Shown here: piece after piece, positions 1 to 12,427 of the stretch
How the letters are laid out: each line of letters starts with the position of its first letter
How positions within the stretch are numbered: the stretch's first letter is position 1
Source: Carnegiea gigantea
Taxonomy: Eukaryota; Streptophyta; Magnoliopsida; Caryophyllales; Cactaceae
Direction of reading: 5' to 3'
Length of the DNA stretch: 64,000 nt
Assembly: GCA_029747015.1 (NCBI GenBank)
Contig: JAKOGI010000833.1
Span: 124,001-188,000 of the forward strand
Made by a program: the position numbers and the translations under genes
The notes under the pieces: generated by a model
Told to the model about the DNA's origin: nothing
Databases searched by the model: none
What the model saw: the letters and a program-made list of their open reading frames with translations, nothing else

Positions 1-169
1 TTCACAAACTAAATTTTGTGTTGTTGTAGCCAATATCGTCTGCAGAGTTAGCCGGTGAACATTGAGGGCTTATACTACAAACTTCATTCAAGATCAGATC
101 TTTCAATGGTTGTTTTTCCCCAACAAACTTACTATTGGCATTTTTAGGACAAGTGCATCTTGTATGATC

Positions 170-2210
170 TATATCATAACATTTGCTCCAAGTTCAAGGA
201 CTTTGCCCTTTGGTGCCCTTATCGAAATCATAACTTTCGAATTCATTATTCTGTTATTTCTATTAAATAAGTAATCCTCTTCATGTACAATATTGTCTTC
301 ATCAAGCTGAATGTGTTCCTTAGCCGCCAATAGTCCACCACCGAAGAATGCCACCACTTGAAATTTCCTTCATATTTGTATATTTTATAACTACAAACAT
401 GTGAAGGCAAGGAAAACCTACAGATTCTAGCTTCATGTAACAATAATGCATCATTTTATATGCATCAGGCCTAATCACTATGTACCAAATTTCTTTATGT
501 TGAATGGCTAGGAACCAATACAAAATAGGTTAATTGGGACCATATATTTTGTTTTGCACCTTTCAAAACATAAAATGACCCAAAGCACATCTCTTTGCAA
601 AGAATGTAATAGCAATTTGTCATATAAACATTTGTAGCATATGGCTTGAAGTTGCAAAGTACTCCATCTATAACAGGAAAAGTATGAACTGTTATGTGAT
701 CATTACATCCATCTCCTCTTCTTTGTTTTGTGATTACTTGTTCGTGCAGTTGATTAAGTCTAAACAATGTTATCAATGGATCGATCCCCATTTTATTGTT
801 CTATGCATACCCTCCAACTCTTTGTGTGCTCCTCATTCATGCAATAGTGAAAAAATATATATATATTAAGGCAATTCTTCAAACATATATTTCACAAGCT
901 AATAAGTTTAGATAATTATTTTGATACCTGCAAAGAAATATCCTCGTAGATATGCTTCTTCCCGATTTTCCTTACCATTGTACAATTCAATTGCTTACTT
1001 TTTTGTGAACACCATGATGAAACACAAGTTCTTGCTAACCAACTTCAAAATGTTCAAGATGCCCCCCATTTGACTGCACATTTTTCACTGGATGCCAAAC
1101 AACAAAATCTATATCGTACTTTCAGAAATACGACCTTAATTGAACTAGCCATTGCCTTATCACTATCTGTCACAATTATCTCAAGCTTTTGTCCATCTCC
1201 TACTTCAACTACTGCTCCAAAACTCAAATAAAAGAAGATTCCTTCTGAAGGACTACTAGAGCACACCTAACATGACTGCCTCTCTATTATGGTTGGGTTG
1301 ATACCAGCAAGTACCACAAGTGGTTTATTATATACAGTACATTTGTAGGTGGTGTCAAATGCAAGAACATTCCCAAAAGCTTTATAATCTATGTGTAACT
1401 TTTTATTGCACCAAAATGAGTTCTTTAACCTCCCGTCCTCATCCTCAGTATATCTTAAAAAATATGTAGGATCAACTTCTTTCTTTCCCCGTAAATATGC
1501 CAAAAGAGCATCTGCATCACCATCTTTAGTTTGCGTATTTCTATGCTTATAGAGATGATATTTCATGTCATGTTTTGAGTAAGGAAGTTCTTCAAGACCT
1601 CCAACTCGATTCACCATAGACCATATTATATTATGTGGAGGAATACCAGTATCATATATTTATTCCATCTCCTTGTAAAACTCCTCTGAAGTTTCTCGAT
1701 GAGATCTACTTTTTTGTTTAAAAAAATATTAACAACAGCACGCTTTAAGAATATGATATCCGAAATAAGGAAACAAAATATTAAAAATTAATTACAACGT
1801 AATAGCCAACTTGAAGTACGTTGTATGATGCGGTTTTACAAGGGGATGTGTATGTTTAGTGACAAATCTTGTCACAATACAATGATTTGCATCTTTGATC
1901 CATTTGAATTGAATTTCAACTAGGCACATAAATCTCAATAACTCTTTTGGCTTCTTTTCCCTATCAAGGTTTTCCAGATACTTTTGAAGACAAATACCTT
2001 CTATAGAACGTTTGAATATTTGAGAAGTTGGATGACCATCTGTTCTGCTCTAGCATACTGTTTTTTACGAACTCTGAAGCCTTTTGATTTTGCATTTATT
2101 ATACAAAATTCATCACATAACCCCAAATATTTGAATATCAATTTTCTCATATCTCTCATGGTAAAATCTTGAAGCTTTTTTCCAAATGATGCCCACAAAT
2201 TTTTCATCAT
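170..2210 (-). pseudogene. Decayed FAR1/FRS-type (MULE-derived) transposase-like gene
   Basis: Read right to left, several frames give the FAR1/FRS order. An N-terminal FAR1 DNA-binding piece lies near 2001-2210 (SKGFRVRKK). Its zinc-finger end lies near 1815-1950 (RFVTKHTHPLVKP). A MULE transposase core follows: DADALLAYL and DEDGRLKNSFW, then the first catalytic Asp in LAFDTTY near 1340, TDSDKAM near 1160, EEAYLRGYFFAG near 920-975 and a degraded MRSTQR block near 830. A SWIM finger (LESVGFPCLH) and ILRWWT tail lie near 320-450. In this family the protein is either a light-signalling transcription factor or the related transposase. This copy is broken: an in-frame TAA at 1660-1662 interrupts FYKEME/IYDTG, and frames shift between blocks. 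Both Cys of the SWIM CxC read as Tyr. It may be an FRS pseudogene or a MULE remnant; I did not find terminal inverted repeats. Confidence 0.85.
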
Positions 2211-2526
2211 CTAAATCCTCATTTACTGTAACCCCAAAATTCAAGGACAGTATTGTCATCGTGTTTTTCACTTTTATCGTTTAACCCTTCCAAATGTTAA
2301 CTACTCCCTTTATAGTCCACAACCACACGTACCGCATGACAAAACAAATTCAAAATGCAAACATTTAATGGCTACTAATTAGATTTGATAAAGTAATGAT
2401 TATAACAAACAATTGAATTTCTTCAAAAAATTATTAACACTTTATTATAACGATGCATAAAATTACAAAAATGTTATGGATCTATTATATCATTGGTTTT
2501 GCTACTAATGTCAATAAAAGATATTT

Positions 2527-2998
2527 GTGATGCAAATGTTTCTATATTATTTCATTAACCGAAAAAACTATATAAGTATAATTTTATTTAAAACTAAGAA
2601 GGTTGCAACCGAAAAAGAAAACAAGGCTATGAATTTGACGTATTATAAATATAATTAAACCACAACAACAAAATAATTTCAACATACTAATTACATTTGA
2701 GAAAATAAAATTGCAATAGCTATAATCATCAACAGTGTTGTTGTTCTATTATAGTAGTTATTTTGCAATGCCAAAAAAAATCTGATGCAAATATTTCCAT
2801 ATTATTTCATCATTCAAATAACCATATAATGTAATTCTATACAAAGCTCTTTCAAACCAACAATGCTGCAACCAAAAAACAAGGAAAAAAAAAGGCTATG
2901 AATTTCACATATTATCAATGTACTTAAAGCATGACAAGAAACAATTTCAACCTACTAATTACATTCGAGAAAATAAAATTGCAATAACTAAAATCAAA
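2527..2998. repeat. Diverged tandem duplication, about 210-230 bp per unit
   Basis: Two adjacent copies share the same order of words: TGATGCAAAT, TATTATTTCAT, GGCTATGAATTT, then a block around ACTAATTACATT, GAGAAAATAAAATTGCAATA. Copy 1 is about 2527-2735 and copy 2 about 2777-2998. The copies differ by many substitutions and small indels, so the duplication is old. No coding potential. It lies just upstream of the FAR1-like remnant's 5' end. Confidence 0.7.
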
Positions 2999-5100
2999 AC
3001 ACCTAAAGCAAATTCAAGTAAGGAATTGAATGTTAGCGTACCAATTCCAAAAGTTTGATGAGAAGAGTGTTTAGTGATTTTATTGAATATGTGTTGAGTA
3101 GGAGACGACGTTGAGTGACTTTATGAAAGAGATTATGACTAATCATTGATTAGGAAAGGAATTTATAGAATAGGAGAGTTAGGGCTTCCAACATTGTAAC
3201 TTAAAAAAGGGAAAATCAAATAAATAAATAAAATATTATTTTGTAATAGTTTTACAAACTTGTTCCATTAGGTGACAAATTTTGTTTCCAAAACCTAAAC
3301 AATATCAAATATGGGAAAAGGAAATTGATATTGCCGAAAAAAAATGGAAGGATATTTCCAAAACCAAAACACTTTGGATTCGAACTCAGGCCCACCGAAG
3401 CAGAAAAAATGCACTGACTACAAGGCTACGAGGTGTTTTATTACACTAGGGCAAGTCGCTGACCATAAATACGTTGGTCCATTATTGAAATTAAAAAACA
3501 AATACAATGTAGCCCTACAAAACCCTAGAATGCGATACAGCTGCCGTCAACATTACAGCCTGCAAACTTTGTCATCGGTACAATCACCAACACTGGCTAG
3601 CCATGGGAGAGAGATGCACGTAACTGGATATGAGGGACAGGGTGACAGAAACACGACATAGAGAGATGGGGGACATCACTCAAATTTCTACGAATGCAAA
3701 TGGAGCTTCACATTAATAATGGCATCCAAAGAGATGGATGACGTGACATTGATCGAGATAAGGGAGACAAATCTGAGCAAGCAGGCGAGGAGCTAGGAGA
3801 AACATATGAGGAGGAGGCGAGGTACATAGTTAGAGAAATGGATGAGCGGAAGGCAACTCGCTGAAACTTCCATCATCGTCGGCGAAGCTTGCCACCGGCA
3901 GCAGTAATGATCAGCGAGAGATGGAGGAAAATTATTTTTCTCAATATTTAGATGTATTTTATAATTTTTATAATATATTTTTTATTATTTTAAAATAAAA
4001 ATAAAATGAATGGTTAAGATAAATATAAGACAAATGTACACTCTTGATTTTTCCAATTGTGATGGCTATCTTACAGTGACAACCACTATAACCGCTTCTC
4101 ATAATTCATAAACCAACAAGCACCCAAGATCACAGTACACAAACTAATAGTTTTGTATCGCTGCCAAAGTTAATATCCTTATCATTTTCAATGCTCTTTC
4201 GACAAGCTAATTGCTAAGATTAACTAACCATTTTAAACTTAAATGGGTCCCTAGCGGTCTATACACAATTTAGGCAAATTCTAGTATAGGATGGTCTCAT
4301 GGTTTGAAAACCGTGAGATGGGCTTTTGGTAGGTATACACTTCGGGGCTACGCATATGGATGTTGGGATCTACGTTTTAATTTTTGTGGGATGTAGAAAA
4401 TTGTTGTCATTTAGCCATCGTAGTTGCGTGAGTGCATGTCATTAACGGCCTTGGTTTTGATGTTGTATTGAATTCCGTGCACTTGCTTTGTAATATTGAC
4501 ACACTTTTTGGTTTGAACTTTCTTGGTGACAATTCAACTATTCTAATGAAACATTTATAATAGAAGTTTTTCATATTTTTTTCATTGAATGTTTCAGGAA
4601 AATAAGAAGTTATTATGATGACTATGAGCATGAAGTTAAGTCCCATTTAAATCAATAATTAGTAACAGTCACTTAAAAATGTGATGCTGATTTTTTTTTA
4701 ATGTGAGGTGAATTATTTGGTTTGAATTTTATCATTCAAATAAAGTCACTTTTAAACCTAGTATTTAATTAGTCACTCATAAAATACTTCCTATTTGGGA
4801 GTGGCTATGAGAACTTTTTAAAGGGTTGACTTCAAATGTGACTCATTATATAAAAAAATTTAATTAATCACTCATAAAATACTACATATTATCATGGAAA
4901 TAGCAAATATCACCAAAATTTTTTTTTAAAATTGTAATGTTGTATTTTTTTTAAAATAAATAATGATGAAGCATGAATCCACAATAGGTTGATTCCTCAC
5001 CAATCATCAAGGCTTGATTTTGATGGAAAATGTGTTTTGCTTAGAAGTGTTGAGTTTATGCACACGGCAACACGATAAAGACAGTAATATAGTACAACAA
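2999..5100. other. Non-coding AT-rich intergenic sequence
   Basis: I see no supportable gene. One 105-codon open frame at 3344-3661 has no recognisable domain and low-complexity neighbours. A minus-strand box-B-like word (GAGTTCGAATCC, about 3375-3387) might mark an old tRNA-derived SINE, but box A is weak. Confidence 0.5.
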
Positions 5101-5105
5101 CACAT

Positions 5106-5180
5106 TGTTGGCGCAAGTGATTAGGACATATGATGGGCCCACAACTCATATGGGTTCGAGTCCCTCTGATAGTAAACGCC
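5106..5180 (+). repeat. tRNA-derived SINE-like head
   Basis: A box-A-like word TGGCGCAAGTG (5109-5119) is followed 33 bases later by a box-B match GGTTCGAGTCC (5153-5163). This is the internal RNA polymerase III promoter layout of tRNA genes and SINEs. The segment does not fold into a proper tRNA cloverleaf by eye, and A-rich sequence follows, so a SINE head is more likely than a working tRNA. The 3' end of the element is not defined. Confidence 0.5.
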
Positions 5181-7540
5181 TAAAGAAAAAAAAATCAGGC
5201 AGTATGAAAGGTTTAAAACGCACATATTTTGGTGTGTGTGTGTTGCACATACCTATGTCCTCGATAAAGGTATGTGAGATGGTGTCATACTCATTGCCAA
5301 TTTAAGTGAAATTTTATTTCAAATCTAATTGGGATCAGGTGAAGCAAACACCCAAAAAAAATAAGAAGAAAAAAGAAATTAGGTGAAGTTAAAAAAACTA
5401 AAAAGCTGCTATATGTGGATCTCTTTTATTTCTACTTAGGGGGAAACAACTTCACATATATTCCTATCTTAACATCAGGTAAACAATAAATCCTAGGGGA
5501 AAAAGTGCTATATTGAATGTAACAATAGTTGATCACAATAATGTTGGTAAGTGAATGTAAAATCACATTCAATGATGTGAAAATTTGATAATATATTTTG
5601 GTGGACATGGTCATAGCATAGTTAAAATCTGCTAGTGTTTTGAAATAAGCATCTTTAATTAACTTAAATGGCTTGTAACTTGTTTTGGAACTTTTTGCGT
5701 AGAATAAGTGCTAAACTAAGGAAAAAAATAGTTTTCAATTTCAAATTGTTATTGTCAAATCAAAAATTTTATGGTTGGAGCTAACTAATAGATGCTTTGG
5801 ACTTGTAGTAATACAGGTATTGCCTTTTCAAAGACTATTGATTATCAATTTTTTTATAAAAGTTACAATAGAAATGTGAGGGTGCCAGACTAGTTTACAC
5901 TTTACCAATTAAAATGCATCACATAGTATTCATGTTCATGGGAAGAAGATAGATCTACTTGTCATACAAAGTATTCTTGAATACGTACGAACACAATGAA
6001 TAACATATGTGAGTGACTTGGATTATATTCAAATATGTTCTTTTTAATATTGAATACGTCCTCTTTTATGTTCAATATGTCGTCATTATGCAAGAGTCAC
6101 AAGCAAAAGTTATGCAAAATTCTAATTACACCAACGAGTGTGCCCTTGAATGTGCACCAGCTCTTCTTTTAATTCTTTTCATATTGAATAATTACCTAAT
6201 GAGGAAACCTTCCCCTATCTCTCCTCAATCCTTTAATGTAGTTCCCCATGGAAAATTCTACCATACATACCTATGTATAATGTTAGGTATACCTCCTGGA
6301 AAAAGTGCATCACATAATAGGAAAGGTATATTAAACATACGTTAAGTATCAAATAATGGTCTTCTATTGTTTTTTATGAATCTTTAACTTTAATTGATGA
6401 GCCTTTCAATATTTCGAATTATGAATCTTTTCTATTGTGTAATAGATCTTTTTAGGTGGTGTATCTAGCATCGTAAATAGATATGTATAGAAGAATTATT
6501 GCCCACACTGCACTCTCTCTCTCTCCAATTCTCACCGATATGCAACCATCATTACTAAGCCTCCGGAGTTCTTGAATACTAGTTCATGGCTATGACAGTG
6601 CTCTGGTGACCAAAAACTCATGCAACAATTTCATTCGGGTATTGTCACGTGGGGAGCATTCAAAGGTTCAACGAAATCGGGATTCAAATTGACTAACACT
6701 AGGCTTAGAAGTGGCCAACTAACCCCAAATCGGGTCTGACGGCCACCAACTAGTCCTGTGGTGGACCTGGTGGTTGCTTTGAGGCTCGCCAACAAGAGAA
6801 TCACGACCAAGGAAATAGAGCACGGGGTATGGAGTGATGATGATGTTAATTAGTAGTGTTTTTCATTTTATGTTTTTTGTTTTTTTAAAGAAAGAAAGTA
6901 TGGTATAGTTGAAAAGTTGTGCATACATGCTGAATTTTGCTTACCACCCTCATTTTTGCCGTCTCAATTTGTCGGAATCATCAATTATGCCCACACAAGA
7001 AGGATGTTAGTGATAATATGGAGTTCTGGAACGTCGGGTTGCTATGGTTATTAATTTTTGATGGAAAATTATTACGTTTTGATAAAAAAAAAAGTAAATT
7101 ATTGATATAACGTCGGTATACAGTTACATCAGTTTTATCTGTGTAAATAGAATAGTTGAAAAGTTATACATTATAATTGATTTGAAAGTAATATTCGATG
7201 TAGTTATTAACATATGTAACAATTATTCGTATGTATTGTAATTTATACTATATTAGAATAAACTCCCACAATACTTCAAAATGTAGATAATAATTAGTAT
7301 TTAGTGACCAGCCTTCTTTTAATATACCACATGTGATTGGGAGAATTTCTCCAAACTTTTCAAAGCTACGAAAAGGGGTGGAATGAAGCAGGTTAATAAC
7401 GGTCGTTAACGAACATGAAAAGCCAGCTAATGATTACAGAGTTGAACCTCACTGTCAGATTGTCAGATTTTGTGCAAATGGATGAAGGCTTTTTCCTGTA
7501 TCATAATCACATACGATACAAAGTGAAAACAAAAATTTCT
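5181..7540. other. Intergenic region upstream of the phytocyanin gene
   Basis: No gene seen. Open frames are short and without recognisable domains. The proximal promoter of the phytocyanin gene probably lies at the right end. Confidence 0.5.
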
Positions 7541-7575
7541 CCGTTTGGGTAGATCTCAAGAACACAAAATTAGCG

Positions 7576-7602
7576 CCCCCCCCCCCCCCCCCCAAAAAAA
7601 AA
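7576..7602. repeat. Poly-C tract (18 C) followed by 9 A
   Basis: A run of 18 C (7576-7593) is followed directly by 9 A. It lies about 120 bp upstream of the phytocyanin TATA box. Tract length is prone to sequencing error. Confidence 0.9.
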
Positions 7603-7667
7603 GAAATCTATCAAACGCTGAACATGACCTGCCCCCAATAGCCAGCCGGATTCCGCGGTTCACAGTT

Positions 7668-7670
<3 letters not shown>

Positions 7671-7706
<36 letters not shown>
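7671..7706. repeat. (CT)18 microsatellite in the core promoter
   Basis: Eighteen CT units end 12 bp before the TATA box of the phytocyanin gene. Pyrimidine-rich CT tracts are a common plant core-promoter feature (Y patch / GAGA-type), so variable length here could affect expression. The effect is inference. Confidence 0.9.
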
Positions 7707-7709
<3 letters not shown>

Positions 7710-7718
7710 ATTTCCAAA

Positions 7719-7726
7719 TATAAATA
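7719..7726 (+). promoter_or_regulatory. TATA box of the phytocyanin gene
   Basis: TATAAATA lies 69 bp before the chosen ATG (7795). This fits a transcription start near 7750 and a 5' UTR of roughly 45 bases. It is flanked upstream by the CT repeat. Confidence 0.75.
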
Positions 7727-7794
7727 CCTACTTACTCTATAGCTAAACTTGAAGCCTGAAAACAGGGGAAGAGAAGGAAAGCTAAGTTATTATT

Positions 7795-10740
7795 ATGGGG
7801 TTACGGAGAGTAGCAATGAGGTCGCCGGCTTTGGCGGTGGTGCTGGTGTTTGCCATGGCTGTGACGGTGCCTCAAGTTTCGGGGCGTCGGCTCATTGTGG
7901 GTGGCAATATGGGTTGGAATGCCGGTGTTAACTACACTGTTTGGGCTAGCAAGCAGCACTTCTACTTTGGCGACTGGCTCTGTATGTAATCTCTCTCTGT
8001 CTCTGTCTCTCTCTCTGTCTCTCTCTCTCTCTCTCTAGTTTCTCTGTCTGGACAGAGTTTTAACTCCAGATCTGGTGATGGGTTCTCAGTGCTAACTCCC
8101 ATTGTGGATGCTCGTTGGGTTAGTTTGAGGGTTCATTCAGCTCTGAGTTTGATTGAGATAATATTAGCTGCCAATCTGCTGATATAAAGATGTTTTCTTA
8201 TCTGGGTGTCTGTTTGGATCTGTATTTTGTGTTGTTTTAGTAAGCTGGGAGGTTGAGAATTTAGCTCGGATCTTGTAGGTTGTACCTTTTTTTAGTAGTT
8301 AATTTTGCTTGTTTCTGGTTTTGTGTGGGTTTGAGAGTGGTTCTAGTATAATTCTGATTGCCTTCAGGATTTCTTGCCAAATTAAGGTTGTCAGTTAAGG
8401 TGTTGATTAAGTTTTCGGAATGCTTTCACGAGCTCTTGCTTCATTTCCTGCTGGATTTGTGGCTTACTATTTGAATGGAATATGTAGATGAAGCAACATC
8501 TGGGGGAATAGCTTCTTTTTTTCTTTCTTTTGGAAGTTGAGGGGTTGCATTTCAAGGGATGCTACTTTTTTCAAGTTGTCTTCAACTTGCTTTCTTTCAG
8601 ATCATTCTGAAATCACTTCCAAGAACTTTTCCTTGGGTATGTTGAAGCAACTTTTTTCAGTGCAATAGCAATGCTTTGTACAATGTGCTTCTCCAAATCC
8701 CACTTTGATGTTTGTAACTGGGTAGTGGTGATTGTTGTTGCTTGTTAATTTCGAAGGAGGCATATGTGCAAGTGCAAATAGGAATCGCACCTATGGCTTC
8801 ATGTTTAGGAACAATCTCCTAAATCATGAAGCTGGAAGATATCTCCTAATCACTATCGAATGTCTTTCTTTCCTTTCTTTTTCCCCTTTGTGGAATCAAT
8901 ACTAGAATGTAGATTTGTTTTCTTGTACTGAGGTTCCCATTTATCTTCATAGATAACCTTTGTGTCTTGTGACTTCTGGTAGGATCGCTAAGGTTGATCT
9001 GGTGGGATTAGTAATTTTCTAGGCTTCTGAGTTCTGAATGGTTATGATTTTCAAGATAGGCTGGTATATGTCACGAACATGTAGCATGAGACAGTTTGGT
9101 GTGGAATAAATATTCGTCAATGCAAACCGGTTTGATCAATGAGGCAAGCCAAAATCCTTAGTATTTTTGTTTTCAAGAGCTAGCCTATAAGGAGAGAGAT
9201 TCCACATATTAGTGTGCGCATTTCATGGTAAAGATAGGCCTTCAATTGAGATTTGAGACTTTGGGACCTGTAGCGCAAGGACTCTTCATTTGACCTATAA
9301 GTGCCCGTGATTGACACTTGACAGACCATCTACGCAGGTGTCACCAATGATCGCTCTATTTTTTACTATAAGAAAAATTGGCAATCTAATTTGGATGTGT
9401 ACCAGTGTTTTGTCCGATACCCATATTGAAGGCCAATTCACTTAGATCATACATAATAGCATCACTTGGTGTGTATCTGTTTCATTGCGATCATGTGTAT
9501 ATTCATCTCAGTGTAAGATGTGGAAATGGAGAGTCCACCCTATGCTAGCGACATTTTTTTGCTCCAGGTTTGCGTGAAAGCCCTGAAATGCCTGCTTCAG
9601 TGAGGTAACAATGGCGTTCAATTTAGATGCCAAAATGAACATAACAAATCATGGGCTTCTATGAGGCACCCAAGGAAGGGAACTAGGAAATTTGAAATCT
9701 TTAGAAAAATGGGTACCTCAATCCATCCACCTCATGATCAGATATTTTTTAGGGCAAATTTGTGTTAGTCATACATGTTGGCCCATGTGTGTGTTGGGGG
9801 GGGGGGGGTGTCTAAAGGGTTCATCCGTTGTGACTTTCAGGTCAAGATTTGGTGAAAGTAGTGGGAAGGCAGCCTGGCTTGTTGGCTCCATCCCCCACCT
9901 TTACTTTCCAGCTTTGTGATTACCACAAATTTGTGTTCAAGTTCAAAATCAATGTCCTAGAATCCACCTAGTGTACTCTGTATTAAGAAGTTGCTTCTAC
10001 GTTTAAGGACTTTAGATTTAAAACCGTTGACTGCCTACTATCTGCAAAAATAGAAGCAACATAAAGTTAATCATATTGATTAATTATTTAAGATTTCTTT
10101 TCTTGTTCGGTCCTCCCAGTCACACATCCAGATTCAAACCCGGGTGTCCAAGCTCGACCTAGAGGTTTCTGTTCTGTGACTTCTGTCTTAAAGCAAATTA
10201 ATTAAATTGGTTATTTGTACATATTAACAAACTTCTTAGTCTTTTATTTATTCATTCTTACGGCAGTCAGACACAGATAAACTTAGATCTTGCCTCCCAT
10301 GTGCTACGTGACTTGTGCAAAGACAATCTTAACCTTGAATCAGACTCTTCATTAACTTGTTAATTAATGTATCTTTTCCTGTCTGTCCTTTTTTTTCCCT
10401 AGTTTTTGTGTATGACAGGAACCAGATGAATGTGCTCGAGGTGAACCAAACAGACTATGAAACCTGCAACTCGGACCACCCTCTTCACAACTGGACCACA
10501 GGAGCAGGAAGAGATGTGGTTCCACTCAATGTGACCAGGCGCCGTTACTTCATCAGTGGCAAAGGGTTCTGCTTTAGTGGCATGAAGTTGTCAGTCAAGG
10601 TCGAGAAGCCCCCTCCTCCACCGAAGGCTGCTCCGGAGAAGAGCAATGCCGCCTTGAGTTCTTACAGATCCCAGTTTGTTCTTCCTATTGCATTTGCCAT
10701 TGGCGCTGTTTGGGATTCATTTCTTCGGGTGATGTGGTGA
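7795..10740 (+). CDS. Early nodulin-like phytocyanin, GPI-anchored, two exons
   Basis: Exon 1 is 7795-7981 and exon 2 is 10403-10740, joined across a 2,421-bp intron (GTATGT...CCCTAG) to give 174 residues. The order is a signal peptide (about 1-30, hydrophobic ALAVVLVFAMAV), a plastocyanin-like domain (about 31-133, from RLIVGGNMGWN to MKLSVKVE), a Pro-rich linker (KPPPPPKAAP) and a hydrophobic C-terminus typical of a GPI-anchor signal. The splice junction restores GDWLFFVYDRNQ, the continuous family sequence. Type-1 copper sites in this family need His, Cys, His and Met/Gln. Here the first His position reads Met (NQMNV), the FICG Cys reads Ser (FISG) and the GHC His reads Phe (GFC); only the last Met remains. 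The two disulphide cysteines are kept (YETC, GFC). This is therefore an early nodulin-like (ENODL) member, probably a cell-surface arabinogalactan-type protein that does not bind copper. The reading frame is intact. The upstream ATG frame at 7749 is not in frame with the domain and was rejected. Confidence 0.93.
7991..8036. repeat. CT-rich microsatellite at the start of the phytocyanin intron
   Basis: Imperfect (CT)n with GT interruptions lies just inside the 5' splice site. It matches the promoter CT repeat in type. The rest of the intron (to 10402) shows no coding sequence. Confidence 0.85.
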
Positions 10741-12427
10741 GTTCAGATTTGACAAAAGATGGGAAGATTTTTGTGTTTTTAGAGGAGTTGGCGTTAGGAG
10801 TTTGAGATTATTGAGGTTGTATTGTTTACACGATTGTTGTAATTTCTTGATTTGTTATTATTGATATATGCTCATTGTTTGTGGCATTTGAATTGCCTAA
10901 GGCAGTTTGAATATCAAATTATTTGTATGTATGGCGTGTCAAATGGGATTAGAAAGCAGTTGGAGCGTTCAGATGCATAACTTGCGGTATGAAGACGTTA
11001 TTTAAAACAAGCACAATCAGTTCACAGAAATTCATGCTATGAAATTTATCAGCGACAAAACACAAACAAGTTCAATGTGGATCCTTTGATGATCCCTTTC
11101 TCATTCGGAAAAACAAATTTTGTGTGTCAAAATGGGTGGTAGAGAAACCCTTATTACACATCAAACAATATGGAAGACTGCTTCTTTAACATGGAACCCA
11201 AGCGAGGGTTTAAAAATTGATAATGGACCCATAAATTAAGTCTAAGATAATTTAAAAGATTGTTATAAATAGAATCAAGAAGATGTTAGTATCTTAAATT
11301 GTCGGTGACAATTTATTTTGTTCGACTAATTTTAACGACTCAAGAGAGAAAAAGAACGGCTTAATAAGTAAAGTTGGTAAAGTGTGTCACGATATGATAA
11401 TTCAAAATAAATGTAAGAAAAACATAAATTTAATATGGCACGATCAATTTTGACCTAAAATCGACACTTTTTCAATATCTTCGCTTGACAATATGACTTT
11501 AGTATCTTGTATGAATATCAGCTAATTTTCAAGTTGTGACATGATTGTGGAATATGTTAAGTCATGGCTAACTTTTTTTTGTTTGAAGTACAAGCACGTT
11601 GGGGAAATTCCTTGTAGTTGTTGTTAAGTACAATACCATGTATTTATGATATTAAAGAAAACTAAATAACATGAATTAAGATAGTTTAAATAAGGCCATT
11701 GATAGTCATTTTTAAATTCTTTACTAGCTAAACTAGTTACTGTCCACATGAAAATAAGACACAACTACTTAGAAATTTTCCGATATAGTCCAATTATCCA
11801 ACTTGAGTGACTTGGATCCATATATATATAACCTTAAACTTAAAATCTATACAATAAGATTTTATGGGCAGTGCAGTTTTGACTGATCAGAATCAAATAT
11901 AACTCAATTCCAAGTTGACTCATGTTTTCATGCATAATTACTTTTCTTGACAAAATAGAGTTTATTAGACTCAAACATTAATATAATTAGGAGCAATCCA
12001 AACCAAAGATAATCTGATACAAATCTAAATAAGCCAAATTTGATCCAAACATGATTTGATTCAAATCCAAACTAAACTTTATCATGCCTTGACGTTCATC
12101 CCTAATAGATTGAGAGAGAAAGGGGCTGCCCCTCTGTATAGGGACCCCTTTCAACCCGACCCATGTGGTAAGTGAAAAAAGAACAGCCTGTAATTATCCT
12201 ACCCTAATTATCATTGAATATTGTGGCACCCTCTATCTGTCCTTCCTCTTCCATTAATTGTCTTTTAGCTCAATTTTTAAGGAAGGGACCACCAATCAAC
12301 CACGAATTGCATTTGCGTACATATATCACGGAATGAAAGGTGGCCCCTCCATTTATTGCAGGCAAGATGCAACCAGTTGACATTGGTGGTCACTCATCAT
12401 GCCCTCTGAGGGAGTTTTTTCTAGACA
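10741..12427. other. 3' flank of the phytocyanin gene and intergenic sequence
   Basis: The T-rich 3' UTR continues past the stop, with no single clear polyadenylation signal. After about 10,900 I see only AT-rich non-coding sequence. Confidence 0.5.

Noticed and set aside
3344..3661. 105-codon plus-strand frame
   Set aside because: No family pattern, no promoter or splice context, and a possible SINE overlaps its 5' end.
7749..7931. 60-codon frame overlapping the phytocyanin start
   Set aside because: Different frame from the phytocyanin domain, which is fixed by the splice junction.
10100..10175. Box-B-like word (GGTTTGAATCTGG, minus strand) in the phytocyanin intron
   Set aside because: No convincing box A at the right distance; too weak for a SINE or tRNA call.
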